14,300 nt of DNA from Bacillota bacterium (GCA_023405135.1 JAEXYZ010000026.1:1-14300), one strand, 5' to 3'. Shown: positions 7,131-14,120, numbered from the stretch's first letter. The notes: a model not told the origin generated them from the sequence alone. A program made the numbers and translations.

Positions 7131-8126
7131 TTGCAACAGCTAAAAATTCAATATAAAAAGATTTTATCTGATTACATATTAAATCAAAATGAAAGCAATT
7201 TATATATCGGTCAAAATTTAATTAAACAGTTAATACAAAAAAACGTAACACCAGAAGATGTAATTGGTATTCACAAACAAGCAATCGAAGAAATTTATGA
7301 TAATATTCCAGAATCACTATCTCATTCCTACGATTTTTTAATTGAGGTAATGGTTCACTTCGGATTGAAAATTAAGGAACATCAATGGTTACTTATGAAG
7401 CAAGAGGAAATCCGTATTGAAATGGACATCGCTGCAAAAATTCAAAGTTTATTATTAGAAACAACGATTCCAACTCCTAGAGGTCTCGATATAGGGATGG
7501 TCTCTATTCCAAAAAGGAAAATGAATGGTGATTACGTTCATTTTTTACACGATGATGAAAATTTTTTAAGTGTAGCAGTGACAGATGTTGTAGGAAAAGG
7601 TGTTCCTGCAGCTCTTTGTATGTCTATGGTGAAATATGGTTTAGACACATTGGAATATGCCAATAGCAATCCTTCCTATGTTTTAGAGGTGTTAAACAAA
7701 ATTATTGAAAAAAGCGTTGACGACAGCATGTTTGTATCATTATTTTATGGAAGGTATAACTTAAACAACGATATTTTTACTTGGGCATCGGCTGGACATG
7801 AACCAGCACTATATTATAATGCGAAGGAAAATTCCTTTTACAATTTAGAATCTAAAGGTCTGCTATTAGGAATTTTACCTGAAATCAAATATACACAGCA
7901 TGATATTAAATTAGAAAAAGATGATTTTCTCATTCTAATGACAGATGGTGTAACAGATTTTCGGAAAATAGAGGAATTTGATTCAAGAGAGTATATTAAA
8001 CAGCTTGCGTATTCATATAGTCGATTAACTGCCCAACAAATGTGTGATGAATTATACAAAGATCTAAATAAATTGCAAGATTTTGATCTGAATGATGATT
8101 TTACTCTTGTAATATTAAAAAAATGA
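7131..8126 (+). CDS. rsbU: RsbU, PP2C-type phosphatase acting on RsbV-P
   Basis: 331 residues from the TTG, or 334 from a GTG at 7122; B. subtilis RsbU is about 335. The N-terminal helical domain (about 1-85) is the RsbT-binding region, followed by a linker and a PPM/SpoIIE phosphatase domain (about 115-331). Metal-binding aspartates are visible in NGDY (Asp134), TDVVGKG (Asp152), MTDGVTD (Asp272) and NDDFTL (322-323). I prefer TTG 7131 because AGGAAGTG (7117-7124) sits 6 nt upstream, overlapping the rsbT stop; the GTG lies inside that site, although alignment length would also allow it. Active RsbU dephosphorylates RsbV and so frees sigma-B. Translation is probably coupled to rsbT. Confidence 0.93.
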   Translation: MQQLKIQYKKILSDYILNQNESNLYIGQNLIKQLIQKNVTPEDVIGIHKQAIEEIYDNIPESLSHSYDFLIEVMVHFGLKIKEHQWLLMKQEEIRIEMDIAAKIQSLLLETTIPTPRGLDIGMVSIPKRKMNGDYVHFLHDDENFLSVAVTDVVGKGVPAALCMSMVKYGLDTLEYANSNPSYVLEVLNKIIEKSVDDSMFVSLFYGRYNLNNDIFTWASAGHEPALYYNAKENSFYNLESKGLLLGILPEIKYTQHDIKLEKDDFLILMTDGVTDFRKIEEFDSREYIKQLAYSYSRLTAQQMCDELYKDLNKLQDFDLNDDFTLVILKK

Positions 8127-8135
8127 AATTAATAG

Positions 8136-8161
8136 GTTTAAACATTTTTAGTTAAGGGAAG
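8136..8161 (+). promoter_or_regulatory. Sigma-B promoter of rsbV-rsbW-sigB
   Basis: GTTTAA (8136-8141) and GGGAAG (8156-8161) are separated by 14 nt, a close match to the sigma-B consensus GTTTAA-N12-15-GGGWAW with one mismatch at the last base. It lies between rsbU and rsbV, exactly where B. subtilis has its autoregulatory sigma-B promoter. The leader to rsbV would be about 25 nt. This gives positive feedback on rsbV, rsbW and sigB. Confidence 0.8.
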
Positions 8162-8192
8162 GAAAAGGTAGGTCTATATGGAGGTGTCCTCA

Positions 8193-8519
8193 ATGAATGT
8201 AAATGTACAATTTCGAGGAGAAGGAGATTTACTACTAGGGTTTATAGAAGGTGAGCTTGACACTTTCACTGCACCGACATTACGTGATGAATTCAACTCA
8301 ATAAGTATTTCGCAAGGATTAGTTATTGAGTTGGATTTATCAAATGTGAAATTTATGGATAGTACAGGTCTAGGAGTGTTTGTTGCCTTTTATAAGAAAG
8401 TAATGAAAGAAAATGCCCATTTAAAATTAGTAAATTTGTCAAGTAGATTAACAAGATTATTCGAGATTACAGGTCTTAGTGAGCTAATGGATATTGAAAC
8501 GGCCGACAAGGGGGACTAA
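8193..8519 (+). CDS. rsbV: RsbV, anti-anti-sigma factor (STAS domain)
   Basis: 108 residues, close to B. subtilis RsbV (109). It is a single STAS domain with the phosphorylation motif MDSTGLG, where Ser57 is the residue phosphorylated by RsbW and dephosphorylated by RsbU. Unphosphorylated RsbV binds RsbW and releases sigma-B. GGAGGTG (8180-8186) places the start at ATG 8193; an ATG at 8178 overlaps that site and is not used. The gene is the first of the sigma-B-driven unit and is followed 3 nt later by rsbW. Confidence 0.95.
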   Translation: MNVNVQFRGEGDLLLGFIEGELDTFTAPTLRDEFNSISISQGLVIELDLSNVKFMDSTGLGVFVAFYKKVMKENAHLKLVNLSSRLTRLFEITGLSELMDIETADKGD

Positions 8520-8522
8520 GCA

Positions 8523-8993
8523 TTGAAAGCATTTGACTACGTTGAAATTAGAATTCCTTCAAAGCCACAATACGTTAGTGTTATTAGACTAACAATCTCG
8601 GGAATAGCAACTAGAATTGGTTTTTCATACGATCAAATAGAAGATTTGAAAATTGCTGTTAGTGAAGCCGTTACAAATGTTGTACAACACGCATATAGAG
8701 ACAATGAAGAGGGAGAAATTGTCATTGGTAGTGCACTGTATAAACATAAAATAGAAATAATGGTATCTGACTATGGTAATAGCTTTACCTTCGAAGAAAT
8801 TAAATCGAAAATCGGCCCTTATCGTGAAGATGAAAATATAGCACTATTACGTGAAGGTGGACTAGGGTTGTACTTAATGGAATCTTTAATGGATGAGGTG
8901 AGAGTGAATAACGAGGGTGGAGTAACTGTTTTCATGACAAAATATGTCACAAGAGAGCAGGTGAACGATAATGTCGAAAGAATCACCACATAA
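8523..8993 (+). CDS. rsbW: RsbW, anti-sigma-B factor and RsbV kinase
   Basis: 156 residues, compared with about 160 in B. subtilis. It is a GHKL-type kinase that holds sigma-B inactive and phosphorylates RsbV on serine. The N box is SEAVTNVVQHAY (Glu48, Asn52), the G1 box VSDYGNSF (Asp83, Gly85) and the G2 box REGGLGLYLMESLMDEV (112-116 glycine-rich), all intact, in contrast to the altered RsbT lid. The start is TTG at 8523, 8 nt after AAGGGGG (8508-8514). Its 3' end overlaps sigB by 23 nt, which ties anti-sigma and sigma factor synthesis together. Confidence 0.95.
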   Translation: MKAFDYVEIRIPSKPQYVSVIRLTISGIATRIGFSYDQIEDLKIAVSEAVTNVVQHAYRDNEEGEIVIGSALYKHKIEIMVSDYGNSFTFEEIKSKIGPYREDENIALLREGGLGLYLMESLMDEVRVNNEGGVTVFMTKYVTREQVNDNVERITT

Positions 8994-9750
8994 AAATACA
9001 TCCACAGAGAAAGTTTTATTGTGGATTGAGCAATATCAACAATATGAAGATGATGTTGCTCTAACAAATTTAGTTTTACATTATACAAATTTAGTAGAAT
9101 CGATTGCAAAAAAGTATTCTTATGGCAAATCTAATTATGAAGATATTGTACAAGTCGGTATGCTTGGTTTGTTAGGGGCGATTCGACGTTTTGATGCGTC
9201 ATTTGGAAGAAGTTTTGAAGCATTTGCTGTTCCGACAATTGTCGGAGAAATCAAACGTTTCTTACGTGACAAAACGTGGGATGTTCATGTCCCTCGTCGT
9301 ATAAAAGAGCTTGGTCCAAGAATAAAAGCGGCTGTTGAAGTTTTAACTGTCGAATTACAACATTCACCGTCTATAAATGAAATTGCAAGTTATTTAGAAG
9401 TAGAGGAAGAAGATGTATTGGAAGCGATGGAAATTAGCAGAAGTTATCAAGCGCTTTCAATGGATCACTCAATCGATGGTGATTCAGACGGTGGGAAAGT
9501 AGCATTAATTGAAATTATCGGTAAAGAAGATGACGGCTTTGAAAAAACAAACCTTAGAATTGTTGTCTCGGAAGCAATGGGTATTTTATCTGACCGAGAA
9601 AAAGAAATTATAAAAATGACCTTTTTAGAACAACTAAGTCAAAAAGAAGTTGGAGATATTCTAGGTATCTCTCAAATGCATGTTTCCCGTATACAACGAA
9701 AGGCAATAAAAAAACTCCAAGATGTTATTACGGCAAGTGGAGGGGTATAG
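8971..9750 (+). CDS. sigB: RNA polymerase sigma factor SigB
   Basis: 259 residues, the SigB/SigF/SigG family size. Region 2 (YEDIVQVGMLGLLGAIRRFD, about 56-75, through FAVPTIVGEIKRFLRD) binds core polymerase and the -10 element. Region 3 is about 110-160. Region 4 (LSDREKEIIKM through the helix-turn-helix QKEVGDILGISQMHVSRIQR, about 206-243) reads the -35 element. AGGTGA (8959-8964) lies 6 nt before the ATG within the end of rsbW. Adjacency to rsbV-rsbW identifies it as sigma-B, controller of the general stress response, rather than SigF. No rsbX follows; a terminator ends the operon 55 nt downstream. Confidence 0.95.
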   Translation: MSKESPHKNTSTEKVLLWIEQYQQYEDDVALTNLVLHYTNLVESIAKKYSYGKSNYEDIVQVGMLGLLGAIRRFDASFGRSFEAFAVPTIVGEIKRFLRDKTWDVHVPRRIKELGPRIKAAVEVLTVELQHSPSINEIASYLEVEEEDVLEAMEISRSYQALSMDHSIDGDSDGGKVALIEIIGKEDDGFEKTNLRIVVSEAMGILSDREKEIIKMTFLEQLSQKEVGDILGISQMHVSRIQRKAIKKLQDVITASGGV

Positions 9751-9804
9751 GGAATTCTCCTTTTTAACAAAAACAATAAGAAATGAGTTTGAAGTTAATG
9801 GGAC

Positions 9805-9848
9805 AAGTCTACTCTAGATGTATACATTAGGGTAGGCTTATTATTTTA
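9805..9848 (+). terminator. Intrinsic terminator of the sigB operon
   Basis: Arms 9805-9816 and 9828-9839 form 12 pairs, two of them G-U, around an 11-nt loop that contains the palindrome ATGTATACAT. TTATTATTTTA follows. The G-U pairs show that the structure is made for plus-strand RNA. Confidence 0.8.
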
Positions 9849-9863
9849 TGTTAAATTAAGAAA

Positions 9864-9890
9864 TTGAAGGATTTCTTTGGAGTTTATAAT
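9864..9890 (+). promoter_or_regulatory. Candidate promoter ahead of the sigB-tex intergenic RNA or tex
   Basis: TTGAAG (9864-9869) and a perfect TATAAT (9885-9890) are 15 nt apart, shorter than the ideal 17. Transcription would begin near 9897, just at the start of the G-rich, pairing-prone segment. tex needs a promoter after the sigB terminator, and this is the best -10 box in the gap. Confidence 0.45.
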
Positions 9891-9893
9891 AAA

Positions 9894-10170
9894 GGGCTTG
9901 TGCTTCCCAATACGAACCTTCAGGGGGGGACTATGGGGCTAAACAAGGTTAACCAGGGGAAATAGCTTATTTAGAAGAAAGTGAAAAACAAATGGTAAAA
10001 TAAAAGTATCTTCAATACTCTTATAAAAGAGTTGATTGAAGAAAAGTCACGGGATTTATAAATAAATTTTGAGTAGTTAACTAAAGTGATCGTATCATGT
10101 AACAGAGGTTAACTGGCTAGCACCTACGCACAAACCAGAGTCTATAATCTGGGCGACGATGGTTAGCAAA
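9894..10170 (+). ncRNA. Possible structured RNA or long tex leader of unknown family
   Basis: No plausible protein is encoded in this stretch between the sigB terminator and tex. It holds a run of seven G (9922-9928) and a second GGGG (9935-9938) in otherwise AT-rich DNA. It also has several complementary segments: CTTGT/ACAAG (9897-9901, 9943-9947), the alternative AACCTT/AAGGTT (9915-9920, 9945-9950), a hairpin at 10010-10041, and a nested stem at 10116-10167. The competing pairings near 9897-9950 would suit a switching leader. I could not match it to a riboswitch class I know. It may be a leader of tex, a separate small RNA, or decayed DNA. Confidence 0.4.
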
Positions 10171-10205
10171 AAAGTGTAATTCGTATAAAAGTGAAAGGCA
10201 GTGGA

Positions 10206-12383
10206 ATGATGGACCTAAAGAAAATGCTACAGATGATTGCATCAGATACAAAAGTAAAACCATCTCAAGCAGAAGCAGTTATAAAATTGTTAGAAGATGG
10301 CAATACAGTCCCATTTATAGCTCGTTATAGAAAAGAAGCAACGGGATCATTAGATGAAGTACAAATTAAATCAATTGAAGATCGATACCATTACATACAA
10401 CAACTCGAACAACGTAAAGAAGAAGTTATTCGATTGATTGAAGAACAAGGTAAATTAACGGAAGAATTGTCAACGGCTATTCAAGCAGCAACTGTTTTAC
10501 AACGAGTAGAAGATTTATATCGCCCATATAAACAAAAACGTCGCACGAAAGCTACAATTGCAAAAGAACGAGGGCTAGAACCGTTAGCAGACGAGTTAAT
10601 GAAGTTTAATAAAGAAAACATTGCTGAGATTGCTCTTCCTTTTGTTGATGAGGAAAAAGGTGTGGCCACTGTTGAAGACGCGTTAGCAGGGGCAAAAGAT
10701 ATTTTAGCAGAAAGATTTGCAGATGATGCTGCAGTACGAGATAAATTAAGAAAGCTTTCTTGGAAAGAGGGACGTATCCTTACATCTGTCAAAGATGCTG
10801 AAAAAGACGAAAAGAAAGTTTTCGAAATGTATTATGAATATGAGGAGCCGGTCAAATATATCGTTCCCCATAGAACACTTGCTATTAATCGTGGAGAAAA
10901 GGAAGAGATATTGAAGGTATCGATAGTTGTACCAATTGATCAAGTACTTCAAGTGATGGAAAAAGAATGGCTACCATTGAATTCTTCTTCGCCTTCAATA
11001 TCGCATGTGAAAGAAGCGATTGAAGATGCCTATAAACGATTGATTCAACCATCTATTGAACGAGAGCTTCGCAATGAATTAACTGACAAAGCTGAAACAC
11101 AGGCGATTCATATATTCTCAGAAAACTTAAGAAGTCTTTTGCTACAACCTCCTATGCGTGGAAAAGTAGTACTTGGAGTAGACCCGGCATATCGAACAGG
11201 CTGTAAGTTAGCGGTAGTCGATGAAACAGGTAAAATGTTAGAGGTTACAGCGATTTATCCACATCCACCTAAACCAGATGTAGAAAAATCAAAAGCTATT
11301 ATTAAATCCATATTAAATAAATATCCAATTAGTATTATTGCTATTGGAAATGGAACAGCTTCTCGTGAAACGGAGCAATTTATCGCCGATGTTTTGAAAG
11401 AAGTAGATCGCGATATTGCTTATGTTATTGTAAATGAAGCTGGTGCCTCTGTTTATTCCGCATCTGAAATAGCGCGGAACGAATTTCCAGATTTGCAAGT
11501 TGAACAAAGAAGCGCAGTTTCAATTGCAAGACGTTTGCAAGATCCATTATCTGAGCTTGTAAAAATTGAACCGAAAGCAGTCGGAGTGGGACAATATCAA
11601 CATGACGTATCACAAAAGAAACTTGCAGAATCATTGACATTTATTGTAGAAACAGCAGTTAACCAAGTAGGGGTAGATGTGAATACTGCTTCAGCTTCTT
11701 TACTACAGTACGTTTCTGGTTTATCAAAAACAGTTGCTGAAAATATTGTTAATGTTCGTAGTGAGACAGGGAAATTTTCTTCTCGTGCACAATTAAAGAA
11801 AATTCCACGATTAGGAGCGAAAACATATGAGCAAGCAATTGGATTTTTGCGTATTCCAGAGGCGAAAAATCCGCTTGATGCTACAGGTATTCACCCTGAA
11901 AGTTATAAATTAGCAGAGGATATTTTAGCCGCAGTAGGACTTACTAAGAAAGATGTCGGGTCAAAAAAATGTGAGGAAGCCCTTGCACAGGTAAATATAT
12001 CTGAGTTAAGCGGCCAACTAGAAGTTGGAGAAGTTACAGTTAAAGATATAGTCGATACATTAATGAAGCCTTCTCGAGATCCGCGTGATGCATTCCCACA
12101 GCCATTATTAAAAACTGATGTTTTAAAAATGGAAGATTTAAAAGTAGGTATGGAATTACAAGGAACCGTTCGGAATGTTGTTGACTTTGGTGCTTTTGTA
12201 GATATTGGTGTTAAACAAGATGGTTTAGTGCACATTTCCAAATTACAAAAACGACGTATTAAACATCCGTTAGAAGTGGTGTCTTTAGGTGATATAGTAA
12301 CTGTTTGGGTTGAAAAAGTTGAGGTAGACAAAGGAAGAATTGCTTTAACAATGCTCCCACCTGAAAATCAAATTGAGCAATAA
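10206..12383 (+). CDS. tex: Tex, RNA-binding transcription accessory protein
   Basis: About 725 residues, a normal Tex length (B. subtilis YdcI). The order is an N-terminal helical Tex_N region (about 1-310), a YqgF/RNase H-like domain beginning MRGKVVLGVDPAYRTG (about 317-440), helix-hairpin-helix segments (LLQYVSGLSKTVAENIV and RLGAKTYEQAIGFLRI, about 498-555) and a C-terminal S1 RNA-binding domain (LKVGMELQGTVRNVVDFGAF to about 715). Tex binds nucleic acids and influences transcription; its precise role in Bacillales is unsettled. GAAAGG (10193-10198) lies 7 nt before ATG 10206; ATG 10209 is equally possible, and an upstream GTG at 10191 is unlikely. The gene lies where B. subtilis has it, after the sigB operon. 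Confidence 0.94.
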   Translation: MMDLKKMLQMIASDTKVKPSQAEAVIKLLEDGNTVPFIARYRKEATGSLDEVQIKSIEDRYHYIQQLEQRKEEVIRLIEEQGKLTEELSTAIQAATVLQRVEDLYRPYKQKRRTKATIAKERGLEPLADELMKFNKENIAEIALPFVDEEKGVATVEDALAGAKDILAERFADDAAVRDKLRKLSWKEGRILTSVKDAEKDEKKVFEMYYEYEEPVKYIVPHRTLAINRGEKEEILKVSIVVPIDQVLQVMEKEWLPLNSSSPSISHVKEAIEDAYKRLIQPSIERELRNELTDKAETQAIHIFSENLRSLLLQPPMRGKVVLGVDPAYRTGCKLAVVDETGKMLEVTAIYPHPPKPDVEKSKAIIKSILNKYPISIIAIGNGTASRETEQFIADVLKEVDRDIAYVIVNEAGASVYSASEIARNEFPDLQVEQRSAVSIARRLQDPLSELVKIEPKAVGVGQYQHDVSQKKLAESLTFIVETAVNQVGVDVNTASASLLQYVSGLSKTVAENIVNVRSETGKFSSRAQLKKIPRLGAKTYEQAIGFLRIPEAKNPLDATGIHPESYKLAEDILAAVGLTKKDVGSKKCEEALAQVNISELSGQLEVGEVTVKDIVDTLMKPSRDPRDAFPQPLLKTDVLKMEDLKVGMELQGTVRNVVDFGAFVDIGVKQDGLVHISKLQKRRIKHPLEVVSLGDIVTVWVEKVEVDKGRIALTMLPPENQIEQ

Positions 12384-12397
12384 ATTGTTCGAGTTAA

Positions 12398-12437
12398 AGT
12401 GTCCAGAAAGTAAAAATTTCTGGACACTATTTCTTTA
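12398..12437 (+). terminator. Terminator after tex
   Basis: A perfect 12-bp stem AGTGTCCAGAAA/TTTCTGGACACT (12398-12409, 12417-12428) with a 7-nt loop is followed by ATTTCTTT. It begins 15 nt after the tex stop. The T-tract is short, so read-through is possible. Confidence 0.75.
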
Positions 12438-12605
12438 AAAAGTGTTTTTCTAAAGCAGTTTGTCTATGAAAGCTACTATAGAAAAGATATTATTTTCACA
12501 AAATTCTACAACGAAAGCTTTGTTGAAGGATAAAGAGAACATTTCCAATGACTTTATGGGCCTCTGCTTTTATGTTACATTTGTTGGTTGTATGGAGGGA
12601 TTAGA

Positions 12606-13076
12606 ATGACAGATAAAGAACTTCAAGTTTTCGTAGAAGAAATTTCTTTAAAGTATTTCAACGAACCGTTTTTACATAAAGCTTATTTCAATAATAGATT
12701 ACGAACTACAGGAGGACGCTATTTATTACGTAGTCATAATATTGAATTTAATAGAAAGTCTTATGAAATATTCGGGATTGAAGAATTGCGCGGGATTGTT
12801 TTACATGAATTGTGCCATTATCATTTGCATATTCGAGGAATGGGGTATAAACATCGTGATGCTGATTTTCGTGCATTATTAAAAAAAGTAGGTGCACCAC
12901 GTTTTTGTTCTACTATAGAAGAGAATAAGAAAGTGCATAATACAAAATTGTATATTTATGAGTGTGTTAAATGCAATCAGCAATATATAAGAAAAAGAAA
13001 AATGAACATAGCGAAATATCGATGTGGTAAATGTATGGGGAGCTTAAAGAAAATAAACGAAATAAATAATATGTAA
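12606..13076 (+). CDS. ydcK: SprT family zinc metalloprotease-like protein (YdcK)
   Basis: 156 residues, matching the SprT-like YdcK family. The zinc motif VLHELCHYHLH (His67, Glu68, His71) is an HExxH metallopeptidase-type site. The C-terminal zinc ribbon has two CxxC pairs (Cys120/Cys123 and Cys140/Cys143). Proteins of the wider SprT/Spartan fold cut DNA-protein crosslinks in eukaryotes; the bacterial role is not established, so a proteolytic function is inferred from motif only. GGAGGG (12594-12599) gives the start at ATG 12606. In B. subtilis ydcK also follows tex and precedes the trnS tRNA cluster, the same order as here. I do not see the small cmpA gene that lies in this gap in B. subtilis. 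Confidence 0.9.
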   Translation: MTDKELQVFVEEISLKYFNEPFLHKAYFNNRLRTTGGRYLLRSHNIEFNRKSYEIFGIEELRGIVLHELCHYHLHIRGMGYKHRDADFRALLKKVGAPRFCSTIEENKKVHNTKLYIYECVKCNQQYIRKRKMNIAKYRCGKCMGSLKKINEINNM

Positions 13077-13238
13077 TGATTCAATTAGGTTATAGTAAAG
13101 GGTAGTGGAAATTCGTTTATTATCAAAATATATAGTAGTTATGTTTATATATTAACGTTACAAAATAGTTGAATGAATTTTATTATTTTTGCACATTCTA
13201 TTAAAAGCTGTTGATTATAGGTGGTCGTAAATAGTGTC

Positions 13239-13262
13239 AAACCCTTTAAATATTAAGGGTTT
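13239..13262 (+). terminator. Weak hairpin between ydcK and the tRNA cluster
   Basis: AAACCCTT (13239-13246) and AAGGGTTT (13255-13262) form an 8-bp perfect stem with an 8-nt AT loop. Only TTATAAG follows, so termination would be weak. It may end ydcK transcription or be incidental in this AT-rich gap; I see nothing else in 13077-13300. Confidence 0.4.
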
Positions 13263-13304
13263 ATAAGATGATAAAGAAAAAGTTAAAAAATGTTGTGTAA
13301 AGTG

Positions 13305-13333
13305 TTGACATTATCTATAACTGTCTCTATAAT
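13305..13333 (+). promoter_or_regulatory. Consensus sigma-A promoter of the tRNA cluster
   Basis: TTGACA (13305-13310) and TATAAT (13328-13333) have an ideal 17-nt spacer, a perfect sigma-A promoter. Transcription should start near 13340, about 25 nt before tRNA-Asn. Such strength is typical of stable RNA operons. Confidence 0.93.
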
Positions 13334-13364
13334 AGTAAAAGTCGACAAGATAAGTCGAAAACAT

Positions 13365-13439
13365 TCCGAAGTAGCTCAGTGGTAGAGCAACCGGCTGTTA
13401 ACCGGTTGGTCGTAGGTTCGAGTCCTACCTTCGGAGCCA
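13365..13439 (+). tRNA. tRNA-Asn (GTT)
   Basis: Complete cloverleaf with acceptor TCCGAAG/CTTCGGA, anticodon loop CTGTTAA, T loop TTCGAGT and an encoded CCA. First gene of the cluster, separated from tRNA-Glu by one base, so the two are processed from one transcript. Confidence 0.97.
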
Positions 13440-13440
13440 T

Positions 13441-13515
13441 GGCCCGTTGGTCAAGTGGTTAAGACACCGCCCTTTCACGGCGGTAACACGGGTTCGAATC
13501 CCGTACGGGTCACCA
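13441..13515 (+). tRNA. tRNA-Glu (TTC)
   Basis: Acceptor GGCCCGT/ACGGGTC with one G-U pair, anticodon arm CCGCC-CTTTCAC-GGCGG, and an encoded CCA. It also supplies glutamyl-tRNA for haem synthesis in bacteria of this group. Confidence 0.97.
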
Positions 13516-13542
13516 TTTGAATGAACTTAAATATGTCGCTAA

Positions 13543-13618
13543 GGTCCCGTGGTGTAGCGGTTAACATGCCTGCCTGTCACGCAGGAGATCGCCGGTTCGA
13601 TCCCGGTCGGGACCGCCA
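13543..13618 (+). tRNA. tRNA-Asp (GTC)
   Basis: Acceptor GGTCCCG/CGGGACC, anticodon arm CCTGC-CTGTCAC-GCAGG, and an encoded CCA. One G-U pair lies at the end of the T stem. Confidence 0.97.
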
Positions 13619-13622
13619 TTTT

Positions 13623-13697
13623 TGGGGTATAGCCAAGCGGTAAGGCAACGGATTTTGATTCCGTCATGCCCAGGTTCGAATCCTGGTACCCCAGCCA
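13623..13697 (+). tRNA. tRNA-Gln (TTG)
   Basis: Acceptor TGGGGTA/TACCCCA, anticodon loop TTTTGAT and an encoded CCA. It follows tRNA-Asp after four T residues. Confidence 0.97.
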
Positions 13698-13706
13698 TTT
13701 ATTTGA

Positions 13707-13781
13707 GAGCCATTAGCTCAGTGGTAGAGCATCTGACTTTTAATCAGAGGGTCGAAGGTTCAAGTCCTTCATGGCTCACCA
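13707..13781 (+). tRNA. tRNA-Lys (TTT)
   Basis: Acceptor GAGCCAT/ATGGCTC, anticodon arm TCTGA-CTTTTAA-TCAGA and an encoded CCA. A six-T run directly follows and could reduce read-through before the next promoter. Confidence 0.97.
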
Positions 13782-13789
13782 GTTTTTTC

Positions 13790-13817
13790 TTGACAAACTG
13801 TCGAGATGGTGTACAAT
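13790..13817 (+). promoter_or_regulatory. Internal sigma-A promoter before tRNA-Leu
   Basis: TTGACA (13790-13795) and TACAAT (13812-13817) have a 16-nt spacer. Start of transcription would be near 13824, about 14 nt before tRNA-Leu. It could drive tRNA-Leu, Arg, Gly and possibly the rRNA operon independently of the first promoter. Confidence 0.75.
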
Positions 13818-13837
13818 TAATAGAGTCTTCATTGAAC

Positions 13838-13923
<86 letters not shown>

Positions 13924-13948
13924 AATAGCACTACATTTCCAACAATAC

Positions 13949-14025
<77 letters not shown>

Positions 14026-14043
14026 TATAAAAATTTTAAATAT

Positions 14044-14117
14044 GCGGGTGTAGTTTAATGGTAAAACCTCAGCCTTCCAAGCTGATGTCGTGAGTTCGAT
14101 TCTCATCACCCGCTCCA
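14044..14117 (+). tRNA. tRNA-Gly (TCC)
   Basis: Acceptor GCGGGTG/CACCCGC, anticodon arm TCAGC-CTTCCAA-GCTGA and an encoded CCA. Last tRNA before the 16S leader. Confidence 0.97.
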
Positions 14118-14120
14118 AAT

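Noticed and set aside
9915..9945. Resemblance to the core of a c-di-AMP (ydaO) riboswitch
   Set aside because: G-rich runs separated by a few bases are similar, but the later conserved block GTCAGCTAACC is not present in the expected place.
9933..9965. Ten-codon frame MGLNKVNQGK after a run of G that looks like a ribosome site
   Set aside because: Too short to be credible, and the G-run is 4 nt from the ATG. The G-run is better explained as part of the pairing-prone segment.
10121..10167. Resemblance to a c-di-GMP-I (GEMM) riboswitch: ACGCACAAACC followed by a hairpin and GGGCGACG
   Set aside because: The diagnostic ACGCAAAGCC block and the second stem with its tetraloop receptor are missing. 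The likeness is partial and may be chance; a covariance-model search would settle it.
9751..10205. Possible rsbX pseudogene between sigB and tex
   Set aside because: No frame in this stretch shows PP2C-like residues such as a DGLGSG block, and stops are dense in all frames; no trace of decay from rsbX can be supported.
11903..12331. 142-codon minus-strand frame inside tex
   Set aside because: It is the antisense shadow of the S1-domain end of tex, with serine/threonine-rich composition typical of a reversed coding strand.
12466..12609. 47-codon plus-strand frame overlapping the ydcK start by ATGA
   Set aside because: The ATG at 12466 has no ribosome site, and the composition is that of AT-rich intergenic DNA. 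The ATGA overlap alone is not enough.
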